Shown here: piece after piece, positions 43,951-53,815 of the stretch
Numbering within the stretch: position 1 is the stretch's first letter
Layout of the letters: each line of letters opens with the position of its first letter
Assembly (NCBI RefSeq): GCF_001297705.1
Contig: NZ_LIRF01000003.1
Coordinates: 806,001 to 870,000 of the forward strand
DNA length: 64,000 nucleotides
From: Chryseobacterium sp. ERMR1:04
GTDB taxonomy: Bacteria > Bacteroidota > Bacteroidia > Flavobacteriales > Weeksellaceae
Direction: 5' to 3'
The notes under the pieces: generated by a model
Databases searched by the model: none
The model's input: only the letters and a program-made list of their open reading frames with translations
Told to the model about the DNA's origin: nothing
Position numbers and translations under genes: made by a program

Positions 43951-45465
43951 ATGATTACAAAACATATTCAAGATCCAAAAACAGGCGAAATGATAAGTTT
44001 AATTCCCGTGACTCATTGGTATAAGGGAACTTTAATGGAAGATTCCTTCTGTGATGAAATTATTTATTTCAAAGGAAAGCCCGAAGATTCTGATAGGTAT
44101 TACAAAAGATATATTGAAGATCACATTAATGTAAAATGGTTTGGGGCAATGGGCGATGGAGGCGACGCTACGGCAAATATACAGCAAGCTTTTAATTATC
44201 TAATTGATCTTAGAAATTACAGACATATTTCAAAACCTTCTTATGATCTTTGCTGCTTTATCCCTGATGGAAAATATAAAATTGAAAACACTTTATTGTT
44301 TCCAACATCTTGTACTTTAAAAGGAGAATCAACAAATGGCACCGTATTATTTACAAACAGAAATGATATTTCCATTCTTTTCCCTTCAGAAAAAGGAGAT
44401 GTATTTAATAATCGTCATAATAGGCTTGAGAGTGATCCGTACACTAATATCGGTGAAGAGTTTACTACCATATCAGATTTAACGCTTGCAGGCCCTCATT
44501 ATCTCATTAATCCTTATGTAGAAAAAGGAGCCCTAGGCACAAATAACAGCGGTGTATTAATTAAAGATACAACCAAAATAAATTTAAAAAATTTATTTAT
44601 CGAAGGATTTGAAACAAGTGCAATATATTCACACAAAAGTTATTACATTAACATTGATTGCTGTACTTTATTTAATAACCAGATAGGATTACTGGCAGAT
44701 GGAACCAGTACAACAATATATGTTTCAAACACAACCGTTAGATTAAACGCAGTGGGGTTACTCTTACAAGATTCTTTTGCCTGCAATTTTACAAACACTA
44801 TTATAGAAAGTAATGATGCGAACTATTTGAGAACAATAGACTTTAACAAATCCGCATACAATTCCAGAGATATTGGTGTAATTCTGAAAAATTGCCAAAA
44901 CATTAACTTTTCAGCGTGTTATTTTGAAAATAATCTTGTAACAACAATATTAGACTCCTCTCATGAAAACACCTTCACAAATTGTTATTTCTGTCCTGAC
45001 AACGGCCCTCTTGAAGCAGGCAAAATACAAAGTTATTTAGTTTGGTTCTATGGCAATAATGCTTCTGATAATAAATTTATAAATAATGACTATATAAGTT
45101 CCAAAGAAGAGTTGTATCGTTCACATAAGTTCTTTACTCAATTCAGAAGCACTTCCACAGGAAATGTTTTTGAACTAACAACTAAACAACAGTTAGACCG
45201 ATTTATTTCTCAAAATCAGGATGAATTTACCGAGTACACAAACAATAATTGGAAAGCCAATGCTCCAAAGTTTTTCTGTAGCGGATCTAATGAACAATTT
45301 ATAGACGTAGAAAGAAGATATATTACCGATAAAACATTTGGATCATCTTCAGAACGCCCTGTAAATAATCTTTATGGCGGACAACATTATTTTGACTCTA
45401 CCTTAGGAAAGCCTATTTATTGGCAAGGAGCAAAATGGGTAAAATCTGACGGAACTGATGCTTAA
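43951..45465 (+). CDS. phage tailspike-like right-handed beta-helix protein (orphan)
   Basis: 504 residues with no signal peptide. HINVKWFGAMGDGGDATANIQQAF (spanning residues 58-81) is the Pectate_lyase_3-like start of many phage tail and surface beta-helix proteins. Repetitive beta-helix turns follow to about residue 400 (NNSGVLIKDTTKINLKN, NIDCCTLFNNQIGLLADG). The C-terminus (RPVNNLYGGQHYFDSTLGKP, then IYWQGAKWV) resembles the small C-terminal domain on phage tail appendages. In phages such proteins bind or cut surface polysaccharide. There are no other phage genes in the window. No T9SS tail is present, so the export route is unclear. Confidence 0.72.
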   Translation: MITKHIQDPKTGEMISLIPVTHWYKGTLMEDSFCDEIIYFKGKPEDSDRYYKRYIEDHINVKWFGAMGDGGDATANIQQAFNYLIDLRNYRHISKPSYDLCCFIPDGKYKIENTLLFPTSCTLKGESTNGTVLFTNRNDISILFPSEKGDVFNNRHNRLESDPYTNIGEEFTTISDLTLAGPHYLINPYVEKGALGTNNSGVLIKDTTKINLKNLFIEGFETSAIYSHKSYYINIDCCTLFNNQIGLLADGTSTTIYVSNTTVRLNAVGLLLQDSFACNFTNTIIESNDANYLRTIDFNKSAYNSRDIGVILKNCQNINFSACYFENNLVTTILDSSHENTFTNCYFCPDNGPLEAGKIQSYLVWFYGNNASDNKFINNDYISSKEELYRSHKFFTQFRSTSTGNVFELTTKQQLDRFISQNQDEFTEYTNNNWKANAPKFFCSGSNEQFIDVERRYITDKTFGSSSERPVNNLYGGQHYFDSTLGKPIYWQGAKWVKSDGTDA

Positions 45466-45474
45466 TTAAAAAGT

Positions 45475-45502
45475 AATAGCCTTATCAATTGATGAGGCTA
45501 TT
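45475..45502. terminator. bidirectional terminator between convergent genes
   Basis: AATAGCCT/AGGCTATT stem just past the tailspike-like gene stop; it overlaps the DUF1294 stop by two bases. Confidence 0.75.
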
Positions 45503-45764
45503 ATTGTATTATATATTTTCCAAAAAAGTAAATGATTACAATCTGAATTAGCACAACCAATCCAAACTTCAACAGAAAAGACTGCTTCGACACTTTATGC
45601 CTGAAAACCAACATTGCAAACACAGAACCAATGGTTCCGCCCAAAAATGTAGTGAACAACAACGTGTTTTCAGAAATTCTTCTTTGGTGTCTGATTGCCT
45701 TTCTTTTGTCTAATCCAAAAACAATAAAACTGAGAAGATTGATGATTAATAATAAATAAAGCAT
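45501..45764 (-). CDS. DUF1294 family small membrane protein
   Basis: 87 residues with two or three transmembrane helices and the DUF1294 signature FGLDKRKAIRHQRRISENTLL, then FLGGTIGSVFAMLVFRHK (both in the first 60 residues). The function of the family is unknown. A single-gene unit; an inverted-repeat element lies directly upstream. Confidence 0.87.
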   Translation of the reverse strand: MLYLLLIINLLSFIVFGLDKRKAIRHQRRISENTLLFTTFLGGTIGSVFAMLVFRHKVSKQSFLLKFGLVVLIQIVIIYFFGKYIIQ

Positions 45765-45814
45765 TCCAACAAATCTAACATAAAAAAGAATAATTCAACT
45801 TGTTTAAACTTTTT

Positions 45815-46012
45815 TTTAACCGCAAAAGTGACAAAAGATTAACACATTAGTCACTTTAAGTTGAGCATTAAGTTACAAATAAGAGCGCATAAGTTTTTAA
45901 AAATCTTTGCATATTGAGCGGAGTCGAAATATTATTCTTTTGTAGACTTTTGCTTACTCAGTAACCAATCCTTAATAAATCAACGATAGCTTTTGATTCT
46001 TTTGCGGTTAAA
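45815..46012. repeat. MITE-like intergenic element, family A, copy 1
   Basis: A 198-base element with perfect 14-base terminal inverted repeats (TTTAACCGCAAAAG at 45815-45828 and its reverse complement at 45999-46012). The interior has TTAAGTTGAGC and GCGCATAAGTTT, also seen in the copy at 51091-51267. It encodes nothing and fills most of the 344-base gap 45765-46108. Also contains TTGAGCGGAGTCGAAATA, a motif I associate with flavobacterial intergenic repeats. Confidence 0.65.
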
Positions 46013-46081
46013 TTTTTAATTCGTTTAAACAGGTTCATAAAAAAACATTCTTTATTCATCATCTCATCAAGACAAAGTTTT

Positions 46082-46465
<384 letters not shown>

Positions 46466-46532
46466 CATATAAAAAAGTTTCAATACATCTTTTTTCGAAG
46501 TTATGATATTCAATATTCTTACATTATAAAAC

Positions 46533-46560
46533 AAAAAAGCTGCTTCCAAAGAAAGCAGCT
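46533..46560 (-). terminator. terminator of the YceI gene
   Basis: AGCTGCTT/AAGCAGCT stem followed by T6 on the minus strand, 27 bases past the stop. Confidence 0.88.
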
Positions 46561-46586
46561 CTATAGATTATTTAAAAACCTATTAA

Positions 46587-47264
46587 TTATTTTTTAGCTT
46601 TTACATCAACAGCAATTTCGATGTCTTTGCTGATCATCCATTCTGCAGGATCTGCTTCAGAAGTTCCGAATTTAATTCCCCAATCTGATCTGTTTACGGT
46701 AAATTTAGCCTGAATAGAAGCTGAATTGTCCGTAACATCCACTTTTGCAGGGAAAGTTACATTCACTGTTTTTCCTGATAACGTAAGGTTTCCACTTACC
46801 GTTTTATTCGCTCCAGCGATAGCATCTTTAGGTGCATCTTTTAAATCTACAACACTTGTAATTTTAAAATCAGAAGTAGGATTTTTTGCTACATCAAAGA
46901 AATCAGCACTTTTTAAGTGCGTTTCTAAGTCTGCCGGTTTTTTATCTTTTTCCGTTACCGAAGCTGGATCTACTTTAATTGAAGCCATGTCAATAACAAA
47001 GCTACCTGCAGAAAGCTGTCCTCCCTCAATGTTTAACTCACCAGACTTCACATTAGTAGTCCCCCAACGTGGTGCAAAACCTCCTTTGTGGAACGCTTTC
47101 CAGTTAACCACAGAAGTTGCTACATCCACAGGTAAAACTTCACCTTTTCCTTCTGCAACAGTTTTTTCAGTTGCAGTTGCAGCCGTATCTGCTGATTTTT
47201 CTTTGTTACATGATGTTGCTAATAAACCTACAGCAACCAATGCAATGACACTAAGTTTTTTCAT
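46587..47264 (-). CDS. YceI family lipoprotein
   Basis: 225 residues from ATG at 47264 (the open frame to 47312 has no signal peptide logic). Lipobox LLATSC (C19), an Ala/Thr-rich linker, then the YceI lipocalin-like domain (about 45-225; SVVNWKAFHKGG, DLETHLKSADFFDVAKNPT, FTVNRSDWGIKFG). The YceI fold binds isoprenoid or amide-type ligands in other bacteria. The ligand here is unknown; a link to the terpene products is conceivable but without evidence. A single-gene unit with its own terminator. Confidence 0.9.
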   Translation of the reverse strand: MKKLSVIALVAVGLLATSCNKEKSADTAATATEKTVAEGKGEVLPVDVATSVVNWKAFHKGGFAPRWGTTNVKSGELNIEGGQLSAGSFVIDMASIKVDPASVTEKDKKPADLETHLKSADFFDVAKNPTSDFKITSVVDLKDAPKDAIAGANKTVSGNLTLSGKTVNVTFPAKVDVTDNSASIQAKFTVNRSDWGIKFGTSEADPAEWMISKDIEIAVDVKAKK

Positions 47265-47500
47265 ATTATTAAATTGTAAAAAATTATTATTCGTTTTATT
47301 AAGATCTATCAAATTATGAATAAATAGGTCAACTCATATATTTTGATGGGTCAAAAATAGAAAAAACACCTTTTCATCCTCTTACCATACATCAAGAAAT
47401 GAAAAAAGAGCCTTTCTTATCATAATTAAATCAAATATAGTAAATCTCAAAATTTAAATCGAGGGCAAAAATCCCTATTTTAGCACTTTAATTTTACAGA

Positions 47501-49624
47501 ATGACAAATATTGAATTCATCCAAAAGATTGTAAATGCCCCTGAAAAAAGTATCAGTGCAACGCTTGAGTTACTCGCCGAAGACTGTACGATTCCTTTTA
47601 TATCGCGTTACAGAAAAGACAGAACAGGAAATTTGGATGAAGTACAGATAGAACAAATTTCAAAAATCAGTAAACAGTTTGAAGAAATTGTAAAGCGAAA
47701 AGAAACGATTTTAAAATCTGTTGAAGAACAAAACGCCTTAACACCAGAGTTTAAGCAAAGAATAGAAGAAAGTTTCGATATTCAGGAGCTTGAAGATCTC
47801 TATTTACCTTTCAAAAAACGTAAGAAAACAAAAGCAGATGCTGCCAAAGAAAAAGGGCTGGAACCTTTAGCTCGGATTATTATGAGCCAGAAAAGTAATG
47901 ATCTTATATTTTTGGCTTCAAAGTATCTCAATGAAAACATTGCATCCGAAGAAGAAGCCCTTCAGGGAGCAAGAGATATCATGGCAGAATGGATCAACGA
48001 AAACATGTACGTTCGTAAAAATCTCCGTAGGTTATTTCAGCGTAAAGCCTTGATTACTTCTAAAGTTGTTAAAGCCAAAAAAGATGAAGAAGGTGCACAA
48101 AAGTTTTCTCAATATTTTGAATGGGATGAGCCTTTATATAAAACTCCATCTCACAGGCTGCTTGCCATGTTAAGAGCAGAATCGGAAGGCTTTGTAAAAA
48201 CAAATGTTGGCGTTGATAAAGAAGAAGCAATCGATTTTATTGAAAATGCGATCATTAAGTCCAATAATGAAAGTTCAGATCAAATTGTATTAGCCATAAA
48301 AGACAGTTATAAAAGACTATTGGAACCCGCAATTTCTAACGAAACCTTACAGGAAGCCAAAGAAAAAGCAGATAAAAAAGCCATTGAAATTTTTGCTGAA
48401 AATCTAAGTCAGTTATTATTGGCGCCGCCTTTAGGCGAAAAAAGAATTCTGGCCATTGATCCGGGATATAAAAGCGGCTGTAAAATCGTGTGTATCGACG
48501 AAAAAGGAGACTTACTCCACAACGAGACCATCTATCCTCACGCTCCACAAAACGAGTCAGGAATGGCGATGAAAAAGATCCGTTCCATGGTCAATGCATA
48601 TAACATTGAAGCCATCTCTATCGGAAATGGTACTGCAAGTCGTGAAACTGAGTTCTTCATCAAAAAAATAGCATTTGATAAACCTTTGCAGGTTTTTGTA
48701 GTTTCGGAGGCCGGAGCATCGGTTTATTCTGCAAGTAAAATTGCAAGAGATGAATTTCCAAGTTATGATGTAACCGTTCGTGGTGCGGTTTCTATTGGAA
48801 GAAGATTAGCAGATCCGTTGGCTGAATTGGTTAAAATTGATGCTAAATCGATCGGAGTTGGTCAATATCAGCATGATGTAGATCAAACTCAGTTAAAAAA
48901 TGAATTGGATTCTACTGTTATGAGATGCGTTAACTCGGTCGGAATCAATCTCAATACAGCAAGTAAATCATTGTTAAGTTATGTTTCCGGAATCGGAGAA
49001 AAGATGGCGGAAAACATTGTGAATTACCGCGCGGAAAACGGAGCTTTTGAAGACAGAAAACAATTGAAAAAAGTTCCTCGTTTGGGTGAAAAAGCCTATC
49101 AACAGGCCGCAGCGTTTATTAGAATTACGCATGGTAAAAATCCGTTGGATAATTCTGCTGTACATCCTGAAGCCTATAAAATTGTTGAAAAAATGGCAAA
49201 AGATCTTGGTATTAAAACCGATGAATTAATTGCCAATAAAGAGAAAATAGCCTCCATACAACCTGAAAAATACACCACTGATGATATAGGAATTTTAGGC
49301 ATAAAAGATATTTTAAAAGAACTTGTAAAACCAGGTTTGGATCCTAGAAAAGCTGCGAAAGTTTTTGAATTCGATCCTAGTGTAAAAAAGATGACCGATT
49401 TGAAGATCGGAATGATTCTTCCCGGGATTGTTAATAATATTACCGCTTTCGGATGTTTTGTAGATCTTGGAATTAAAGAAAGTGGACTGGTTCATATTTC
49501 TCAGTTAAAAGAAGGTTTTGTTTCTGACGTAAATGAGATCGTAAAACTACACCAACACGTTCAGGTGAGAGTCACAGAAGTGGATGAAGCAAGAAAAAGA
49601 ATTCAGTTGAGTATGATTTTATAA
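47501..49624 (+). CDS. tex: Tex family RNA-binding transcription accessory protein
   Basis: 707 residues. N-terminal helical Tex domain (LAEDCTIPFISRYRKDRTGN), YqgF-like RNase H domain (ILAIDPGYKSGCKIVC, about 325-450), helix-hairpin-helix pair (SLLSYVSGIGEKMAENIV, about 490-560) and the C-terminal S1 domain (IGMILPGIVNNITAFGCFVDLG split, about 635-705). Tex binds RNA and affects transcription and stress response. A typical conserved single gene. Confidence 0.95.
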   Translation: MTNIEFIQKIVNAPEKSISATLELLAEDCTIPFISRYRKDRTGNLDEVQIEQISKISKQFEEIVKRKETILKSVEEQNALTPEFKQRIEESFDIQELEDLYLPFKKRKKTKADAAKEKGLEPLARIIMSQKSNDLIFLASKYLNENIASEEEALQGARDIMAEWINENMYVRKNLRRLFQRKALITSKVVKAKKDEEGAQKFSQYFEWDEPLYKTPSHRLLAMLRAESEGFVKTNVGVDKEEAIDFIENAIIKSNNESSDQIVLAIKDSYKRLLEPAISNETLQEAKEKADKKAIEIFAENLSQLLLAPPLGEKRILAIDPGYKSGCKIVCIDEKGDLLHNETIYPHAPQNESGMAMKKIRSMVNAYNIEAISIGNGTASRETEFFIKKIAFDKPLQVFVVSEAGASVYSASKIARDEFPSYDVTVRGAVSIGRRLADPLAELVKIDAKSIGVGQYQHDVDQTQLKNELDSTVMRCVNSVGINLNTASKSLLSYVSGIGEKMAENIVNYRAENGAFEDRKQLKKVPRLGEKAYQQAAAFIRITHGKNPLDNSAVHPEAYKIVEKMAKDLGIKTDELIANKEKIASIQPEKYTTDDIGILGIKDILKELVKPGLDPRKAAKVFEFDPSVKKMTDLKIGMILPGIVNNITAFGCFVDLGIKESGLVHISQLKEGFVSDVNEIVKLHQHVQVRVTEVDEARKRIQLSMIL

Positions 49625-49671
49625 ATTGTCCTTTGAAAAGACTCTTCAATACTATACATCAAACTAAATAA

Positions 49672-50316
<645 letters not shown>

Positions 50317-50388
50317 TATACAAGTCATAAAACAGCTATATTAACTTTATCAATGAGATAGTAAGCCACAACAAAAACCACCTATAAA

Positions 50389-50426
50389 AAAGCAAGAGCA
50401 GCTATGTTCTTGCTTTTGTTTTTTTT
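50389..50426 (+). terminator. terminator after the HAD gene
   Basis: AAAGCAAGA/TCTTGCTTT stem with 10-base loop, then GTTTTTTTT. Confidence 0.88.
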
Positions 50427-50527
50427 AAAAAAATTGAAATTTATAGATACAGTCAACATTCTTTAGGTAAACTCCATTGATAGTTTCTAAAAAACATCTA
50501 ATTTTGAGTATCTAAAAGAAAAGCCAT

Positions 50528-51085
50528 TTGAAAATATCTGAACTCAAAAAGCGAAAAACAGTCCGCCGAGCGACCCGAAATTTTGATTGGGAAGGGAATC
50601 GTATCTATAATGAATTTGAATATGATTTGCCCTATCAGACCATTTACAAAGGAAGCGAAAGAGAACGATTATTTGCAAAAATTATTGATACGCTGCCTTT
50701 CTTTCTCATCTTTTTCTTTGTATTTCATAAAATAGCGATTATAAGCATTTTACTTTCTATAGCATGTGTAATTATTGTTGGTGCTGTAAGTGAATCTTTC
50801 TTTGGAACAACACTCGGAAAGAAAATATTCAACATAAAGGTTATTGATGATGAAGGAAACTATCCTGGCTTTTTGAAATCATTAGTAAGAAATATTTTAT
50901 GTCTGGCTAATTTCAATCCTGAGTTTTCAGAATGTGTTTTCAATACGGTTGCAATGGGAAAACGAACAGCCACACGAGTGAATTTCAGTATGCATTTAAA
51001 TAATCAAATCTGTAAAACCCATATTGTGAAAGAAAACACAATAGATGAAATTAGAAGTTTACTCAACCAAGAACAGTCTAAATGA
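50528..51085 (+). CDS. RDD family membrane protein
   Basis: 185 residues from a TTG start at 50528. The RDD domain spans about 40-120: RLFAKIIDTLPFFLIFFFV, a second membrane helix, then GTTLGKKIFNIKVIDDEGNY and LKSLVRNIL. Here the R-x-x-A-x-x-I-D signature (RLFAKIID) is kept. Function of RDD proteins is mostly unknown. The start is uncertain since no ATG is available before the domain. A single-gene unit followed by a repeat element. Confidence 0.8.
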   Translation: MKISELKKRKTVRRATRNFDWEGNRIYNEFEYDLPYQTIYKGSERERLFAKIIDTLPFFLIFFFVFHKIAIISILLSIACVIIVGAVSESFFGTTLGKKIFNIKVIDDEGNYPGFLKSLVRNILCLANFNPEFSECVFNTVAMGKRTATRVNFSMHLNNQICKTHIVKENTIDEIRSLLNQEQSK

Positions 51086-51090
51086 AAAAT

Positions 51091-51267
51091 TAAACCACAA
51101 AAGGTACAAAAGCTATTATTGAATCATTTAAAGTTGAGCTATTTGAAAACAAAGCTTACAAAAGAATAAAAATCAAAGATTTTTTTTAAACTTATGCGTT
51201 CTTGTTTGCACTTCATGATGAGCTTAAATAAATAATATACTAATCTTTTATCTCTTTTGTGGTTAAA
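51091..51267. repeat. MITE-like intergenic element, family A, copy 2
   Basis: A 177-base element with AACCACAAAAG (51093-51103) inverted at 51254-51264. The interior shares TTTAAAGTTGAGC and (inverted) AACTTATGCGTTCTTGTTT with the copy at 45815-46012. It fills the gap between the RDD and M28 peptidase genes, with no coding potential. Confidence 0.6.
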
Positions 51268-51289
51268 ATAAAAAGTTTAAATAAGTTCG

Positions 51290-52861
51290 TTATTTAAAAT
51301 CCTTAGAATCTCTTTTAGGACCTTTTACTTCAGGCCATTTAGTGATTTGCCCTTTATCATCAAGAGGCATTTCTCTTTTCTCTCTATTGGTAAATTCGGG
51401 ATCTTCTGATGCCATGTAAGCCAATGATGCCGTTAAGATTACATTATTCTTCACTTCATCAAAAACAATCTTATCATACGTATCTTTCGTAGTGTGCCAA
51501 GTATAACCAAAATATCCCCAATTCAACGAACTTAGAGAAAATCCGGGCACTCCTGCCGCTACAAAAGAAGCATGATCAGATCCTCCTCCACCAGGCATTC
51601 CCGGGAAATCTGTTTTAATTTGATCTTTTACTTTTTTGGGAACTCCATTCAGCCATTTTCCGATGTAATCGTAGGAATTTACAAATCCTTGTCCGCTGAT
51701 GTTCACCACTCGGCCTGTTCCGTTATCTTGGTTAAATACAGCCTGAGTACCTTTTATAATTTCAGGATTATCGGCTACAAAACCACGGGAACCATTCAAA
51801 CCTTGCTCTTCACTTCCCCAAAGTCCGACAACAATGGTTCTTTTGTTATTGGGATAATATTTTTTAAGAATTCTCATCGTCTCAAGCATCGTTAAAACGC
51901 CCGTTCCGTTGTCTGTGGCACCCTGAGCACCATCCCAAGAATCAAGATGAGCAGAAAGAATTACATATTCATCCGGCTTTTCTTTTCCTTTAATAATTCC
52001 TACGGTGTTAAAAGTTTTAGCATCCGGAAGTATTTTTGACTGCGCTTCTACTTTAATTTTAGGTTTACTTCCTTTTTCAGCCATTCTGTAAAGAATTCCA
52101 TAGTCTTCAACATCAATGTCAATCATTGGAATTTTACTTGTTTTTGCTCCAAAAATCCTGTTGGCTCCCATAATTCCTGTCCAGTTGGAAATCGCAATTC
52201 CGGCAGCGCCTGCTTTTTCTAATGCTTCAGGAAGCGTATTGTTATCGTATCCGACATTTTTTACATAATCACGGAAGTCTTTTGAAGCCTGTTCTTTTTC
52301 CGCTTTCAGTTTTTCATATAATTCCGGTGTTGCAAACTCTTTAATCTGCTCATCAGAACGTCCTATTTTCTGATACTGCGCCATCAAAACGATCTTTCCT
52401 TTTGCAGAAGGCAACCATTGATCAAATTCTGCTTTAGAAGAAACTTTAGGAAGCACAACTACCTCAGCTTCTATCGCTTTTTTAGTAGATGGGCTCCAAG
52501 CCAATTGGGTTGCAGATAATGATTTTACGCGAGGATATGTCATGTCTACGTGTGTGATTCCTCTTTGCCAGCCTTTCCAGGTTCCGAATTGCTGTAAATT
52601 GGCATCTACTCCCCAAGAACGAAGTTTATTAGCCGTCCATTCATTGGCGGAAAGCATTTCAGGAGTTCCTACCAAACGTGGCCCTATCCCATCAAGAAGT
52701 TCATACGCCATATCTTCAAGCTGAGAATGGTTATTTACTTCATTTACAAAATTTTCAACTACAGGATTTAGCTTTTCTTGTGAGCCGATTGTTGTCTGAG
52801 CCCATGAAAATTGTACCGCCAATACCACCGCAGGCGCTACAAAAAATCGATTTATCTTCAT
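51290..52861 (-). CDS. secreted M28 family zinc aminopeptidase
   Basis: 523 residues with a signal peptide (ending FSWAQ). An N-terminal region and a PA insert (about 140-260) precede the M28 zinc peptidase domain (about 280-500). Metal ligands are visible in SAHLDSWDGAQGATDNGTG, GSEEQGLNG, FNQDNGTGR and GGSDHASF. These enzymes release N-terminal amino acids or dipeptides in the periplasm or outside. A single-gene unit, apparently for peptide scavenging. Confidence 0.9.
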   Translation of the reverse strand: MKINRFFVAPAVVLAVQFSWAQTTIGSQEKLNPVVENFVNEVNNHSQLEDMAYELLDGIGPRLVGTPEMLSANEWTANKLRSWGVDANLQQFGTWKGWQRGITHVDMTYPRVKSLSATQLAWSPSTKKAIEAEVVVLPKVSSKAEFDQWLPSAKGKIVLMAQYQKIGRSDEQIKEFATPELYEKLKAEKEQASKDFRDYVKNVGYDNNTLPEALEKAGAAGIAISNWTGIMGANRIFGAKTSKIPMIDIDVEDYGILYRMAEKGSKPKIKVEAQSKILPDAKTFNTVGIIKGKEKPDEYVILSAHLDSWDGAQGATDNGTGVLTMLETMRILKKYYPNNKRTIVVGLWGSEEQGLNGSRGFVADNPEIIKGTQAVFNQDNGTGRVVNISGQGFVNSYDYIGKWLNGVPKKVKDQIKTDFPGMPGGGGSDHASFVAAGVPGFSLSSLNWGYFGYTWHTTKDTYDKIVFDEVKNNVILTASLAYMASEDPEFTNREKREMPLDDKGQITKWPEVKGPKRDSKDFK

Positions 52862-52930
52862 AATTTCATTGATTGGGATAAAGATAAAGGAATTCCTACA
52901 GAATATGAAATCATAATAATCCCGAGTCCC

Positions 52931-52965
52931 AATAAAATCCCCACTGATCGTAAGAAAAGTGGGGA
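52931..52965 (-). terminator. terminator of the GLPGLI operon
   Basis: Minus-strand TCCCCAC/GTGGGGA stem with 14-base loop, then ATTTTATT. Confidence 0.6.
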
Positions 52966-52975
52966 GACTGTATGT

Positions 52976-53809
52976 TTATAAAGGATATTGTATCGCTTTA
53001 TCAAGCTCAATGGGGTTGTTATACTTTTTTATATTTTCTTTTAATCTCAAATTTACTTCTCTTGAGTTGGCTTGGCCTACTAAAGTTCCGTCATTAAGAT
53101 AATATTCATCACTTGATTTTGCACCTCCACTGGCATTTCTCAGATAATTCACCGGTGAATCATAATATTTACGTTTAGCATCTACATACTTTTCTCTGTT
53201 TACCAATATACTTTTTTGGGTTGAATAGTCTATAAATTGATTCTTTACCTCTTGATTTACTTTTTGAGACTGCACCAATTCAAACTTATAATTATTTTTA
53301 TCATCATACAGCTCTACAATAAGTCCCGGAAGCCCATGAAACTTATAAGGTCCCTCCTGAAATGGAATATCCGATGTAAACCAAGCAATCCAATTTCTTC
53401 CGCCCCAATGCGCTGTCGCCTTTTGAAGATTCAGACTCTTAACTTTCTTTTTTTCATTCGTAAGCTTCCAGTCTTGGCTATCTTTGGTTTGAAGTTTAAG
53501 AATAGTTCCTTCCAACATATCGTACTCTTCGTAGTCGTTAGCTCCTAATTTATGAACCACGATATTTGAAGTATTCATTTTTAGATCTTTAGGAAAAGGA
53601 ATATTATTTACAATTAAAGAATCAGCGGTAAAAAAATCTCTGATATAGTATTTAGCGTCTTTACTTCCAATATCTAAGTGGTAATTTTCTTTTGTCGTAA
53701 GGCTTTGAGTTGAATCTTTTTTATATTCCACATCATAGATAAATCTGTGCGTTTGAGATTGCGCCATACCTGTAAGAAAGCAAAAAGCAGATAAAAAAAC
53801 TGTTTTCAT
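52976..53809 (-). CDS. GLPGLI family protein
   Basis: 277 residues, exported (signal peptide ending GMAQSQ). The family hallmark HGLPGLIVELYD is near residue 160; the HWGGRNWIAWFTSDIP block before it is also characteristic. GLPGLI proteins are restricted to Bacteroidota, of unknown function, and are commonly encoded next to outer membrane or carboxypeptidase-like regulatory proteins, as here: the CarboxypepD_reg-like gene ends six bases upstream. Confidence 0.88.
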   Translation of the reverse strand: MKTVFLSAFCFLTGMAQSQTHRFIYDVEYKKDSTQSLTTKENYHLDIGSKDAKYYIRDFFTADSLIVNNIPFPKDLKMNTSNIVVHKLGANDYEEYDMLEGTILKLQTKDSQDWKLTNEKKKVKSLNLQKATAHWGGRNWIAWFTSDIPFQEGPYKFHGLPGLIVELYDDKNNYKFELVQSQKVNQEVKNQFIDYSTQKSILVNREKYVDAKRKYYDSPVNYLRNASGGAKSSDEYYLNDGTLVGQANSREVNLRLKENIKKYNNPIELDKAIQYPL

Positions 53810-53815
53810 ATTGTA

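Noticed and set aside
43951..45465. Prophage remnant
   Set aside because: The tailspike-like gene is flanked by typA and DUF1294, with no integrase, capsid, portal or lysis genes and no attachment repeats.
46726..47319. 197-residue plus-strand ORF opposite the YceI lipoprotein
   Set aside because: Long only because the YceI gene has few stops in this antisense frame; no family features.
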